NCBI GenBank assembly: GCA_050943315.1
Contig: JBMNOY010000001.1
Coordinates: forward strand, 1 to 64,000
Source of the DNA: JBDKUD01 sp050943315
GTDB taxonomy: Bacteria > Bacillota > Syntrophomonadia > Syntrophomonadales > Syntrophomonadaceae
DNA length: 64,000 nucleotides
Reading direction: 5' to 3'
The position numbers were made by a program, and so were the translations under genes. Shown piece by piece: positions 1 to 8,410 of the stretch; positions within the stretch are counted from its first letter, which is position 1, and the number at the start of each line of letters is the position of its first letter. The notes under the pieces were generated by a model that searched no databases, was not told the DNA's origin, and worked only from the letters and a program-made list of their open reading frames with translations.

Positions 1-813
1 GGACTTACCGGAGAGGTTCTGGGACTTATCTGTGACGGTACAGGCTGGGGAACAGATGGTGCTGTTTGGGGCGGTGAGATATTGAGAGGTGACTACTCAA
101 GTTTTTCCCGGCTGGCCCACCTTAAATACCTCCCCTTACCGGGAGGCGATGTTACGGCCCGCAAGCCTTATCGTATGGCATTGGTGTATTTGCTGTTGGC
201 ACTGGGAGAAGAAGGCCTAAAGATGGCTGATAAGCATTTACCGTGGTTATCCACTGAGGAAAAGGAGATTGTAGCAAGTCGGGTGCAACAAAGACCATGT
301 CGGGAAATATCTACCTCTTCCTGTGGACGTTTGTTTGATGCCGTGGCTGCTTTCCTGGGGGTATGCGGAATAAATGCTTATGAGGGTCAGGCGGCTGTTG
401 AACTGGAGGCCCGGGCTGACCAAAAGCAAAAAGGCAGTTATGGTTACGATGTGGTTAGGGAAAACGGTTTATTAATAATGGATGTCTTTCCTATGTGGCA
501 GGATATGGTTGCCCAGATAAAAAAAAGAACTCCTGTTGAAGTTATTGCCCAAAGGTTCCATTTGACACTGGTTGATATGTTTACCAACACATTGTTGAGG
601 TTACGGGATGAAACCGGCTTAAACAGGGTAGTCCTGAGTGGTGGGGTTTTTCATAACCAGATTCTATTAGAAAGGTTAATGCAAAATCTGACCAACAAGG
701 ATTTTTATGTTTTTCAACACCAACAGGTCCCCCCCGGTGATGGGGGCATTGCGCTGGGTCAAGCAGTTATTGGGAGTGAGGTGATGCACAATGTGCTTGG
801 GTGTGCCCGGTAA
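1..813 (+). CDS. hypF: HypF carbamoyltransferase, C-terminal part (5' end outside window)
   Basis: HypF makes the thiocarbamate that becomes the CN ligands of [NiFe] hydrogenases, using carbamoyl phosphate and ATP and passing the group to HypE. Only the last 270 codons are present; the frame is open from base 1, so the first in-frame ATG (base 82) is not the start. The piece belongs to the Kae1-like carbamoyltransferase domain: CDGTGWGTDGAVWGGE at the left edge and LSGGVFHNQ close to the end are typical of HypF. The stop lies inside hypC (23-base overlap), so translation is probably coupled along hypF-hypC-hypD-hypE. No hydrogenase structural gene is in view; it would have to be upstream or elsewhere. 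Confidence 0.95.
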   Translation, partial: GLTGEVLGLICDGTGWGTDGAVWGGEILRGDYSSFSRLAHLKYLPLPGGDVTARKPYRMALVYLLLALGEEGLKMADKHLPWLSTEEKEIVASRVQQRPCREISTSSCGRLFDAVAAFLGVCGINAYEGQAAVELEARADQKQKGSYGYDVVRENGLLIMDVFPMWQDMVAQIKKRTPVEVIAQRFHLTLVDMFTNTLLRLRDETGLNRVVLSGGVFHNQILLERLMQNLTNKDFYVFQHQQVPPGDGGIALGQAVIGSEVMHNVLGCAR

Positions 814-1018
814 AGTTATCGAGCTCCTTGAATATAGCCAAGCCAGGGTAGATATTAATGGTAACCAGGTAGACATAAGCATAAAACTGACCCCTGAAGT
901 TCAGGTAGGGGAATATGTATTAATTCATGCTGGATTTGCCATGGAGGTTATTGAAGAAAATTGGGCTAGGGAAACAATGCAGTTATTAAAGGAGTTGCAA
1001 CCAGATGGCTTCGAATAA
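791..1018 (+). CDS. hypC: HypC hydrogenase maturation chaperone
   Basis: A 75-residue HypC/HupF protein. It starts MCLGVPGKV, the family signature in which Cys2 (exposed after Met removal) binds the iron being built into the Fe(CN)2CO unit and contacts HypD. The small beta-barrel fold is suggested by short alternating strands (ARVDINGNQVDISIKL, EYVLIHAGFAMEVI). It overlaps hypF by 23 bases and hypD by 14, so its translation must be coupled to both. Length is normal for the family. Confidence 0.96.
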   Translation: MCLGVPGKVIELLEYSQARVDINGNQVDISIKLTPEVQVGEYVLIHAGFAMEVIEENWARETMQLLKELQPDGFE

Positions 1019-2096
1019 TGCCTATTTGAATAGTTTATTGCAAGAAATCGGCAAGACAACCAGACCGGTAGCTTTAATGGAGGTTTGCGGTACGCACACC
1101 ATGGCCATAGCCAGAAGCGGCATAAGGAATTTATTGCCGCCCGGGTTCAAACTGATTTCCGGTCCTGGATGTCCTGTTTGCGTTACTTCCCAGGGAGATA
1201 TTGATGCAGTAATAGAATTGGTGCGGCAACCAGATATTACGCTGGTTACCTTTGGTGACATGATGAGGGTGCCGGGAACACATAGTTCTCTGCAGGAAGA
1301 ACGCAGCCGGGGTGCAGATATCCGGGTAGCGTATTCACCTCTGGATGCGCTGGAAATTGCCCGCCAAAATCCTAACCGGGAAGTCGTATTTCTGGGTATA
1401 GGTTTTGAAACCACTGCACCTGCAGTAGGTATAACGGTTGAGCAGGCAGATGAGGAACACCTGGCGAATTTCTCGGTCTTTTCATTGCATAAACTGGTTC
1501 CTCCAGCCCTGGAAATTATATTTTCCGACCCCGATATAAAAGTTGATGGATTAATCTGCCCGGGCCATGTCTCGGCAGTTATCGGCGTTGAACCTTATGA
1601 AATATTGGCTCAAAAATATCATAAACCCTGTGTAATCACCGGCTTTGAGACCATGGATATTCTCGAGGGATTGGTTATGCTTCTTCGGCAGTTGCAATCC
1701 GGACAGGCAGTAGCAGAAATCCAGTATCGGCGGGTAGTTAAAAAAGAGGGCAATATAGTAGCCCGTCAAACCCTGGAGCGGGTATTTATCCCTTACGATG
1801 CCAGGTGGAGAGGGCTGGGTCTGATCCCTGGCAGTGGCCTTACACTAAGGGATAAATATAAGGATTATGATGCGCGCAGAAAGTTTCTAATTCCGGAAAT
1901 AGAGGATCTGCCCATAAAAGGTTGTGCCTGTGGGGAGGTGCTGACAGGAAAAATTACTCCTCATGATTGTGTTCTTTTTGGCAAAGCCTGTACCCCATTG
2001 CGTCCTGTCGGACCTTGTATGGTTTCCCAGGAAGGCGCCTGTGCAGCCTATTACCGGTATACTCCACTGAAGGGAGAAGATGAAAGTGACCACTGA
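1005..2096 (+). CDS. hypD: HypD Fe-S scaffold for Fe(CN)2CO assembly
   Basis: A 363-residue HypD, the iron-sulfur protein on which, with HypC, the Fe(CN)2CO group of [NiFe] hydrogenase is assembled. Visible family motifs: MEVCGTHTMAI near residue 25 (the cysteine near the active site), GPGCPVCVT near residue 53, GFETTAPAVG near 132, PGHVSAVIG near 185, and a C-terminal cysteine cluster (CACGEVLTG, CVLFGKACTPL, GPCMVSQEGACAAYYRY) that holds the [4Fe-4S] cluster. Start ATG lies within hypC; the stop overlaps hypE by 17 bases. Complete, with no oddity. Confidence 0.97.
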   Translation: MASNNAYLNSLLQEIGKTTRPVALMEVCGTHTMAIARSGIRNLLPPGFKLISGPGCPVCVTSQGDIDAVIELVRQPDITLVTFGDMMRVPGTHSSLQEERSRGADIRVAYSPLDALEIARQNPNREVVFLGIGFETTAPAVGITVEQADEEHLANFSVFSLHKLVPPALEIIFSDPDIKVDGLICPGHVSAVIGVEPYEILAQKYHKPCVITGFETMDILEGLVMLLRQLQSGQAVAEIQYRRVVKKEGNIVARQTLERVFIPYDARWRGLGLIPGSGLTLRDKYKDYDARRKFLIPEIEDLPIKGCACGEVLTGKITPHDCVLFGKACTPLRPVGPCMVSQEGACAAYYRYTPLKGEDESDH

Positions 2097-3096
2097 TAGA
2101 GTGCTGATGGCCCATGGCAGTGGCGGGCTTATGAGCCAGCAGCTAATTGAACAAGTCTTTAAAAACGCCTGGAATAATGATTACCTGGCTCCGATGCTGG
2201 ATGGGGCTTTGTTGGACGTAACTGCGGGGAAAATAGCCATGTCTACTGATTCTTTTGTTATTACCCCCATTTTTTTCCCGGGTGGTGATATTGGTAAACT
2301 GGCTGTATGCGGTACAGTCAATGATTTGGTGGCCTGTGGTGCGAACCCTATGTATATGTCAACAGCTTTCATCATAGAAGAAGGTTTTATGTTTAGTGAT
2401 CTCAAGAAAATAGCCGCGTCGATGGCGGCGACGGCCCGAGAAGTCGGAATTAACCTGGTTACGGGAGATACCAAGGTGGTGGAAAAAGGCAGTGCTGACG
2501 GTATATTCATTAATACTACCGGAATCGGCATCATACCGCCTGGTATTGATTATCGCCCCTCCTGTATTAAACCCGGCGATCAGGTTATTGTAAGCGGCAA
2601 TATCGGTGATCATGGTCTGGCAATTATGGCCCGGCGGGAAGGTTTAACTTTTTCTACCCCGGCGGTGAGTGATTGTGCTCCTTTGTATGCGATTGGCAAG
2701 AGACTGGAGAAATATGGCAAAGAGGTCAGGTGTATGCGTGACCCTACCCGAGGGGGGCTGGCCACGGTTTTGAACGAATTAGCCGGTCAGGCACAGTTGG
2801 GCATTTTAGTGAGAGAAAGGGATATTCCAGTATCACCGGTTGTAAAAGGAGCCTGTGATATGCTGGGACTCGACCCTTTTTATATGGCTAATGAGGGCAA
2901 AATGGTTATTATTGTTGCTCCAGGACAAGCTGAGCAAATAATAACAGATTTACGCCAGTTGCCCCACGCGAAAAACGCTGCTCTTATTGGTGAGGTACTG
3001 GCCGAACCTAAAAATATGGTATTACTGGAAACTGAACTGGGAGCCCAAAGGATAATGGGAGTCCTGGAAGGGGAACACGTGCCCCGAATATGTTAG
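2080..3096 (+). CDS. hypE: HypE carbamoyl dehydratase
   Basis: A 338-residue HypE of the PurM/AIR synthase fold. It takes the carbamoyl group made by HypF onto its C-terminal cysteine and dehydrates it with ATP to a thiocyanate, which is then donated to iron on HypCD. The protein ends in PRIC, the diagnostic C terminus with the acceptor cysteine as last residue. Other family segments are AHGSGG near residue 10, STDSFVITP near 53, GTVNDLVACGA near 74, GDTKVVEKG near 129 and MRDPTRGGLATVLNE near 218. Last gene of the operon; a terminator follows about 30 bases downstream. Confidence 0.97.
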   Translation: MKVTTDRVLMAHGSGGLMSQQLIEQVFKNAWNNDYLAPMLDGALLDVTAGKIAMSTDSFVITPIFFPGGDIGKLAVCGTVNDLVACGANPMYMSTAFIIEEGFMFSDLKKIAASMAATAREVGINLVTGDTKVVEKGSADGIFINTTGIGIIPPGIDYRPSCIKPGDQVIVSGNIGDHGLAIMARREGLTFSTPAVSDCAPLYAIGKRLEKYGKEVRCMRDPTRGGLATVLNELAGQAQLGILVRERDIPVSPVVKGACDMLGLDPFYMANEGKMVIIVAPGQAEQIITDLRQLPHAKNAALIGEVLAEPKNMVLLETELGAQRIMGVLEGEHVPRIC

Positions 3097-3123
3097 TTAA
3101 AGGTTTTTCAAAAATTATTATTA

Positions 3124-3152
3124 GCAGGCGATTATGACCGCCTGCCTTTTTC
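3124..3152 (+). terminator. Rho-independent terminator of the hyp operon
   Basis: GCAGGCG (3124-3130) pairs with CGCCTGC (3139-3145) around an 8-base loop and is followed by CTTTTTCT. It lies 28 bases after the hypE stop and closes the hyp operon. Confidence 0.85.
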
Positions 3153-3427
3153 TATAGAATTGCAATTGCAGGGAAATAAAATAAAGGGATTAGGATAAGC
3201 TCTAAAAAGGAAAGAGGCTTCTGGCACATTGGCATCTCTGACAATGACCCGAGCATGGTAGTAAAACAATTCAAAAAACTTTTACCATTTTTAGGTCAAA
3301 ACAGTTGACTAGCAACAGTTAGTAGATGTTTATAAGGTAATCGATCTTTATTGGACCTGACGGAAATTACCCTATGAAGAGTGGGAGCCAGGACCTTTTT
3401 GAATAAAACTGGATATCTACTCTATAA
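3153..3427. other. AT-rich intergenic stretch without a recognised gene
   Basis: Between the hyp terminator and the yceD promoter no credible reading frame with a ribosome site was seen. A second, weaker promoter-like pair occurs at its right edge (TTGAAT at 3399-3404, TATAAT at 3423-3428, 18-base spacer). Nothing else was recognised. Confidence 0.5.
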
Positions 3428-3457
3428 TTGACAATAATATTAAGGGCAGACTATAAT
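3428..3457 (+). promoter_or_regulatory. Sigma-A-type promoter of the yceD-rpmF-plsX block
   Basis: A perfect -35 hexamer TTGACA (3428-3433) and a perfect -10 hexamer TATAAT (3452-3457) are separated by 18 bases and lie 30 bases before the yceD start. This should drive yceD and rpmF, and perhaps the genes behind them. Confidence 0.8.
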
Positions 3458-3487
3458 AAACCTGTATTTTGATGGGGTGTAACACAC

Positions 3488-3997
3488 ATGAAAGTAAATA
3501 TTAAAAGCCTTATGACCAAACCACATACAAAAAAGGAGTTTCGCCTACAGGAAGCAGGTAATCCCGAATTACTAAGCGATATTGGCGGTTGCTTTCTCGA
3601 ACCGGTTATGGTTGATTTGGTGATAGAGAATACCGGGCAGGTTTTTATCGCTTCGGGAACAGTGCAAACGATGATTAAATTGGTGTGTTCGCGTTGCTTG
3701 GAGGAAATAAATTTTTCTATAAAGTCTCCTTTTTATGTTACAATAATGCAAGGTACGCTACCCGCTGAAAATAGCGCAGAAGATGATGATTTTCTAGTTG
3801 TAGCTGCAGATGGTGAGGTTGATATATCGACTTCGGTTAATGAGGCTATATACCTGACTATTCCCTTAGTTCCTCTGTGCAGGGAAGATTGTCAGGGCAT
3901 CTGCCCTGTCTGTGGCGTAAATAAAAACATAGAAAATTGCCACTGCCTGGAGGAGGTTATCGATCCTCGCTGGGAAAAGCTGAAGAATTTGAAGTAG
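3488..3997 (+). CDS. yceD: YceD/DUF177 family protein
   Basis: A 169-residue protein of the DUF177 (YceD) family, found beside rpmF in most bacteria and linked to 23S rRNA accumulation; its biochemical activity is not settled. Cysteine pairs are visible: CSRC near residue 75 and, near the C terminus, CREDCQGICPVCGVN with a following CHC, so it probably binds zinc. The ribosome site is modest (GGGGTG about 8 bases ahead of ATG). rpmF follows 17 bases downstream, and the order yceD-rpmF-plsX is the usual one. Confidence 0.9.
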   Translation: MKVNIKSLMTKPHTKKEFRLQEAGNPELLSDIGGCFLEPVMVDLVIENTGQVFIASGTVQTMIKLVCSRCLEEINFSIKSPFYVTIMQGTLPAENSAEDDDFLVVAADGEVDISTSVNEAIYLTIPLVPLCREDCQGICPVCGVNKNIENCHCLEEVIDPRWEKLKNLK

Positions 3998-4014
3998 GGA
4001 AGGAGGTTATTTAA

Positions 4015-4185
4015 ATGGGTGTACCCAAAAGAAGACAATCCCATTCCCGCAGTTCCAAGCGCGCTGCCGAGTGGAGAAAAATTAAGAAACCAGGGCTGGT
4101 TGAATGCCCCCAGTGTCATGAACCTAAGATGCCTCATTGTGCCTGTATGGCTTGTGGGTATTACAAGGGCAAGACGGTTATGTAG
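4015..4185 (+). CDS. rpmF: 50S ribosomal protein L32
   Basis: A 56-residue L32 that begins MGVPKRRQSHSRSSKRAAEW, basic as expected. The zinc-ribbon cysteines are present (CPQC at residues 31-34, then CACMACG), so this is the zinc-binding C+ form. The ribosome site GGAGG is 8 bases upstream of ATG. It is short enough to be missed by length-filtered gene calls. It sits between yceD and plsX; the pair yceD-rpmF is conserved and this neighbourhood ties ribosome supply to phospholipid synthesis. Confidence 0.97.
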   Translation: MGVPKRRQSHSRSSKRAAEWRKIKKPGLVECPQCHEPKMPHCACMACGYYKGKTVM

Positions 4186-4205
4186 TCTAAATACGGAACA
4201 GAAAT

Positions 4206-4250
4206 CAAAAAGTAAGTATGGTCTATTATCGGATTATAGCTTACTTTTTG
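4206..4250 (+). terminator. Large AT-rich dyad between rpmF and plsX: weak terminator or attenuator
   Basis: CAAAAAGTAAG (4206-4216) and CTTACTTTTTG (4240-4250) are perfect 11-base inverted arms around a 23-base loop, followed by TTTTTAGG and then the plsX ribosome site. The U-rich 3' arm makes it look like a leaky terminator that could lower plsX transcription relative to rpmF. A protein operator is the alternative; it does not resemble the FapR site as I know it. Confidence 0.5.
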
Positions 4251-4268
4251 TTTTTAGGGAGGTTATTT

Positions 4269-5219
4269 ATGAGGATAGCAGTCGATGTAATGGGCGGTGA
4301 CTATGCACCGGCAGAAATAATTGCCGGGGCACTGGAGTGGGCAGCCCAAAACGATTCCCAGTTGCTATTGGTAGGTGAGCAAGATGTAATTGCCAGGGAA
4401 ATGGAATCATATACCGGTCATCCAGGCCGGGTCAGCATTGTTCATGCCTCTGAAGTGGTCGGCATGAATGAGGCGCCGGCACTAGCGCTGCGCAAGAAAA
4501 AGGATTCTTCGATTATGGTAGCTACTAAACTGGTTAAAACCGGTGAAGCTGATGCCGTGGTTTCCTGTGGCAATACCGGAGCTCAGATGGCTGCCGCAGT
4601 ATTTATTTTAGACCGCCTGGAGGGAATTGAAAGACCGCCTATTGTAGCAGCCGTTCCCAATATCTCCGGAAAGTTCTCTTTATTAATAGACGTAGGAGCC
4701 AATGTCGACTGCAGACCGGGACAATTACTGCAATTTGCGTTACTGGGAAATGCATATGCCCGGGTGGGTCTAGGTATTGAAAATCCCCGGATTGGTTTGT
4801 TAAATAATGGTGAGGAAGAAACCAAAGGTAATGCACAGGTAGTTGAAGGCCATAAGCTGATGAAAAACCACCCGGAATTAAATTTCATAGGTAATATTGA
4901 AGGCAGAGACTTATTTAATAACAAATGTGATGTAATTGTATGCGATGGATTTACTGGCAATATAGTTCTGAAAACCGTCGAGGGATTGGCTATGATTATG
5001 GCCGGTGCTGTTAAAAAAGAGCTTAAGCAATCACTATCAATATTTAAACATTTTGATTATACTCAGGTTGGTGGGGCACCATTACTGGGTATAAACGGCA
5101 TCAGTATTGTATGTCATGGCAGTTCTAAACGGCAGGCGGTTTACAATGGAATAAGAATAGCAGCGGAGTGTGTGCAGCAAGATATAGTTACAATGCAGAA
5201 AGAAGCGTTATCCCGGTAA
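4269..5219 (+). CDS. plsX: Phosphate acyltransferase PlsX
   Basis: PlsX converts acyl-ACP and phosphate to acyl phosphate, the first step of phospholipid synthesis in Gram-positives, at the inner face of the membrane. I place the start at ATG 4269 (MRIAVDVMGGDYAP), which has GGGAGG just upstream; an upstream in-frame start at 4218 would add 17 residues lying inside the dyad and is unlikely. The 316-residue length is normal. Family stretches include VDVMGGDYAP at the N terminus, SCGNTGAQMAAA and VCDGFTGNIVLKTVEG. acpP, its acyl-carrier partner, follows after 31 bases; fabD, fabG and fabF, often found between them, are absent. Confidence 0.95.
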   Translation: MRIAVDVMGGDYAPAEIIAGALEWAAQNDSQLLLVGEQDVIAREMESYTGHPGRVSIVHASEVVGMNEAPALALRKKKDSSIMVATKLVKTGEADAVVSCGNTGAQMAAAVFILDRLEGIERPPIVAAVPNISGKFSLLIDVGANVDCRPGQLLQFALLGNAYARVGLGIENPRIGLLNNGEEETKGNAQVVEGHKLMKNHPELNFIGNIEGRDLFNNKCDVIVCDGFTGNIVLKTVEGLAMIMAGAVKKELKQSLSIFKHFDYTQVGGAPLLGINGISIVCHGSSKRQAVYNGIRIAAECVQQDIVTMQKEALSR

Positions 5220-5250
5220 ATGTGAAGAGAAAAACACCAGGAGTGATTTT

Positions 5251-5499
5251 ATGAATGAATTGTTTGATTTAGCCAGGAAGGTACTGGCCGAACAGCTGAA
5301 TATTGATCCCGATGAAATAACCATGGATACTACTTTTGAAGAAATTAAGGCCGATTCTATAGATATTGTAGAAATGATTATGGCCATCGAAGATGTGTAT
5401 GATGTTGAATTTCCTGAAGAAGACCTGGAAGACTACCCGACGGTCGGTTTACTCTTAAATGCTCTGAATAATTTTTTAGAACAGGCGAATAATGGCTAA
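5251..5499 (+). CDS. acpP: Acyl carrier protein
   Basis: An 82-residue acidic acyl carrier protein. The phosphopantetheine site is Ser36 in the motif ADSIDIVEM; the usual motif is DSLD, and Ile for Leu is a mild change. Helical acidic segments (FEEIKADSIDIVEMIMAIED, FPEEDLEDY) fit the ACP fold and the surface used by PlsX and the Fab enzymes. A GGAG ribosome site lies 8 bases ahead. The stop overlaps the rnc start by 8 bases. Confidence 0.95.
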   Translation: MNELFDLARKVLAEQLNIDPDEITMDTTFEEIKADSIDIVEMIMAIEDVYDVEFPEEDLEDYPTVGLLLNALNNFLEQANNG

Positions 5500-6214
5500 C
5501 GAACCTAACTCAGCACAGTCTTTCCTGAATGATAACGGATTAAAGTTCCAGAATCCGGGCTTAATGACTATGGCTCTGACTCATCCCTCCTATTCTCAGG
5601 AACGTTGTACTAATAACAATAATCAAAGATTGGAGTTTTTGGGGGATGCTATACTAAACTTTGTGGTAGCTGAGTATTTATATAACCATTATGTTCACAA
5701 AGCTGAAGGTGAGCTGACCAAGATAAGGGCACGGGCGGTGTGTGAAAAAGCGCTCATTGATGTAGCCAACGAGCTTAACATCGGCAGGTATATCCGCCTG
5801 GGCAAAGGTGAGGAGATGTCAGGGGGCAGAAAAAGAAAGTCGATTCTGGCGGATACGGTGGAATCAGTAATAGGGGCTATCTACCTTGATCAGGGGCTGG
5901 AATGTGCACGGGATTTTATCCTTAAACATTTGGAAGGGACTATTAAAGAAACCGCCAAGGGAGAATATCAAGACTATAAATCCAGGCTTCAGGAACTGGT
6001 TCAGGCCAAAAGCAGAAAAAACGTAAGCTATGCCATCTTAGAAGAGAGTGGTCCGGCTCATGCCCGCAATTTTACTGCCGGAGTTTATTTTAGCAACCGC
6101 TTACTGGCCACAGGCACAGGTAAAAGTAAAAAGGAAGCTGAACAGAATGCCGCACACAAGGCTTTGGAAAAAGAAACACTTATTTTTGATACCGGGTTAG
6201 ATTATGAGAAATAA
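5492..6214 (+). CDS. rnc: Ribonuclease III
   Basis: RNase III cuts double-stranded RNA in rRNA processing and mRNA decay. The 240-residue protein shows the catalytic signature QRLEFLGDAILN near residue 45 with its metal-binding Glu and Asp, ADTVESVIGAIYLD near residue 119 with the second acidic pair, and a C-terminal double-stranded RNA binding domain (YKSRLQELVQAK to SKKEAEQNAAHKALE). It starts within acpP and overlaps the following radical SAM gene by 11 bases. Confidence 0.96.
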   Translation: MANEPNSAQSFLNDNGLKFQNPGLMTMALTHPSYSQERCTNNNNQRLEFLGDAILNFVVAEYLYNHYVHKAEGELTKIRARAVCEKALIDVANELNIGRYIRLGKGEEMSGGRKRKSILADTVESVIGAIYLDQGLECARDFILKHLEGTIKETAKGEYQDYKSRLQELVQAKSRKNVSYAILEESGPAHARNFTAGVYFSNRLLATGTGKSKKEAEQNAAHKALEKETLIFDTGLDYEK

Positions 6215-7298
6215 CACCAGACACTATAATATTCCCATTTTTATTCCTCATTTAGGCTGCCCCTTTCACTGCATTTTTTGTGATCAAAAAAAGATATCAT
6301 CTCAGAAAAGAGTACCTGACCGGGATGAAATAGCAGCTTTGATAGAAGAGTATTTGAGTACCATTCCAACTGGTGCTGAGGTGGAAATAGCGTTTTTTGG
6401 GGGCAATTTTACATCTATTCCACCGCTACAACAACGCAGCTATCTTGAGGCGGTAAGTCCATATTTGAAGTCTGGACGGGTTACAGGTATAAGAATTTCC
6501 ACCCGGCCGGATTGCATTGACACTGACATACTGATGTTGTTGCGCCAGGGGGGAGTACAAACCATTGAATTAGGGGTTCAATCACTAAGTGATAGAGTTT
6601 TAAAAGCATCGGCTCGAGGATATAAAGCAGAGGATGTTTTTAAAGCTTCCCGGCTGATTAAGGAGCATAGATTTACACTTGGCATCCAATTAATGATAGG
6701 TCTTCCCGAGGACAGTTTTGACCAGGATATGCAAACCGTTGATTCTGCACTCTCCCTTAAACCGGATATGGTAAGAATATATCCAACTCTGGTGATAAGC
6801 GGTACCTCACTTGAGACCATGTACCGGCAGGGAGACTATCACCCGCTCGGATTACCCGAATCAATAGATACCGCCATGCATATGTTGTTGAAGTTTCAGG
6901 GACAGGACATTGAGGTTATCCGCATGGGTTTGCACCCTGGTGAGGACCTACGCAGTCCGGGTACAATAGTCGCAGGTCCGTTTCATCCCAGCTTCGGTGA
7001 GCTGGTAGAACAGGAAATCTTTAAGAAACAAACGGAAATGCTGGCCCAAAAATTCTTACATCTTTTGCCGGATGAGACTATCTGGCTTTATGTGGACCCC
7101 CGGGATGTATCCAAACTGGTTGGTAATCGACGCACCAATATAGAGCATTTTAAGCAGGTTTGGGGCTGCCCCAAGATTTGTTTAAAGCCGGTCGCCGGTC
7201 AGGAACGCGACTGGGTGGGTATAAGCGGTGACAGAAAACCTTACCCGGAATTAATTCTAACCAGAAAGGATTTTATCAGCAAATTTGTTAAGGATTAG
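6204..7298 (+). CDS. Radical SAM protein of the Elp3/YhcC-like group
   Basis: A 364-residue radical SAM protein. The cluster motif is GCPFHCIFCDQ (C-x3-C-x2-C) near residue 19; FFGGNFTSIP is the SAM-contacting GGE-like segment, followed by ISTRPDCID, ELGVQSLSDRVL and IGLPEDS, an order typical of the Elp3/MiaB-NifB superfamily called 'Elp3 domain radical SAM'. No acetyltransferase domain is visible, so it is not full-length Elp3. A gene of this type after rnc is common in Clostridia; its substrate is not known to me. It overlaps rnc by 11 bases and is followed by a terminator. Confidence 0.85.
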   Translation: MRNNTRHYNIPIFIPHLGCPFHCIFCDQKKISSQKRVPDRDEIAALIEEYLSTIPTGAEVEIAFFGGNFTSIPPLQQRSYLEAVSPYLKSGRVTGIRISTRPDCIDTDILMLLRQGGVQTIELGVQSLSDRVLKASARGYKAEDVFKASRLIKEHRFTLGIQLMIGLPEDSFDQDMQTVDSALSLKPDMVRIYPTLVISGTSLETMYRQGDYHPLGLPESIDTAMHMLLKFQGQDIEVIRMGLHPGEDLRSPGTIVAGPFHPSFGELVEQEIFKKQTEMLAQKFLHLLPDETIWLYVDPRDVSKLVGNRRTNIEHFKQVWGCPKICLKPVAGQERDWVGISGDRKPYPELILTRKDFISKFVKD

Positions 7299-7302
7299 TT
7301 TT

Positions 7303-7340
7303 GAGCACAGTCCCGAAAAACGGGATGTGTTCAATTTTTT
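7303..7340 (+). terminator. Rho-independent terminator after the rnc operon
   Basis: GAGCACAGTCCCG (7303-7315) pairs with CGGGATGTGTTC (7321-7332) with one small bulge, around an AAAAA loop, followed by a run of T. It lies 5 bases after the radical SAM stop. Confidence 0.85.
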
Positions 7341-7347
7341 TATTATA

Positions 7348-7365
7348 CTGTAAAAGGTTTTACAG
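7348..7365. promoter_or_regulatory. Inverted repeat upstream of birA, possible operator
   Basis: CTGTAAAA and TTTTACAG are perfect 8-base arms separated by GG. The element overlaps TATACT (7344-7349), a possible -10 hexamer, and sits about 50 bases upstream of birA. The arms do not match the BirA operator as I know it (GTTAAC-type arms with a wide spacer), so the binding protein, if any, is unknown. Confidence 0.4.
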
Positions 7366-7417
7366 GTATCTCTGTCAAACTAGCTAGATAGGAAAAAAGG
7401 AAGGTTGGCTACCATCT

Positions 7418-8410
7418 ATGCGGGAGCGAATACTGGAAGAGTTATATAAGAACCGGGACCAGTTTATATCTGACAGTCAACTGGCTGCGCGCTTGCAGAT
7501 TAGCCAGCTTGCCGTTTGGAAACAGATTGAGGAGTTAAGAAAGGAAGGACTTGAAGTTGAAGCTGTAAACGGTAAGGGTTATCGTATAAAGAATGCCTGT
7601 AATCTAGTTGTACCAACTGAAATTACCCGGCATTTTAATAACGCTTTAATAGGTAATTCGCTCAAATATTACTTTCAGGTTGATTCTACTAACGAATTAA
7701 TCAAACGGCTCAATCAGGAAGCCAGACTGCCTGCCGGTACTGTAGTTGTAGCTGGAAGCCAAACCGGGGGCAAAGGAAGGCGAGGCAGGAACTGGTTTTC
7801 ACCCTTTGGCGGGCTATGGTTCTCGGTAATTCTATATCCGACCATTTCATTATCCCAGGTGGCACTTCTGTCATTGGTATGTGCAGTGGCGGTGTGCCGG
7901 GCTTTACAGTCTCTATCTTACTGGCGGCCAATGATTAAGTGGCCCAATGACATACTTGTTAATAATAAAAAAATAGCAGGAATTCTTCTCGAGGTCAGTA
8001 ATGAAGCCAACCACGTCGATTATGTTATTGTGGGAATAGGCATTAATACCAATATTAATACCAAATCATTACCCCTTCCGGTTGGGGCTGACTCTACGTC
8101 CTGGCTGGAAGAAAATAACCGGTATATTGAAAACAGCAAAGTTCTATCAGCGGTGCTTACTAACCTGGAGAAGTATTACTGGCAGTTTATAGAACAGGGG
8201 TTTGCCAATATCCTTACTGAATTTAAAGGCGAATGCCTGCATCTGGGTGAAGTTATCAAGGTTAAACGAGGTTTAGAGAATATTACTGGCGTTAATGTGG
8301 ATATTGAAGAATCAGGCAACCTGATTATTGACACCGGAGCAGGGATAGAGAGAATAACTACTGGCGATGTTTTCTTAATAGGAAAAACAGGAGGACAAGG
8401 GTGTATTTAA
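7418..8410 (+). CDS. birA: Bifunctional biotin-[acetyl-CoA-carboxylase] ligase / biotin repressor BirA
   Basis: A 330-residue BirA with an N-terminal winged helix (QLAARLQISQLAVWKQIEEL, then EAVNGKGYRI), so it can act as a repressor as well as a ligase. The catalytic domain has STNELIKRL, the biotinyl-AMP loop GGKGRRGRNW, KWPNDILVNNKKIAGILLE with the catalytic lysine, and VGIGINTN. It attaches biotin to carboxylase subunits. No bio genes are nearby. The stop overlaps the smc start by 10 bases. Confidence 0.95.
   Translation: MRERILEELYKNRDQFISDSQLAARLQISQLAVWKQIEELRKEGLEVEAVNGKGYRIKNACNLVVPTEITRHFNNALIGNSLKYYFQVDSTNELIKRLNQEARLPAGTVVVAGSQTGGKGRRGRNWFSPFGGLWFSVILYPTISLSQVALLSLVCAVAVCRALQSLSYWRPMIKWPNDILVNNKKIAGILLEVSNEANHVDYVIVGIGINTNINTKSLPLPVGADSTSWLEENNRYIENSKVLSAVLTNLEKYYWQFIEQGFANILTEFKGECLHLGEVIKVKRGLENITGVNVDIEESGNLIIDTGAGIERITTGDVFLIGKTGGQGCI

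Noticed and set aside
791..1018. Frameshift or error because hypF, hypC and hypD overlap
   Set aside because: Overlaps of 23, 14 and 17 bases are normal for translationally coupled hyp genes and each protein is complete.
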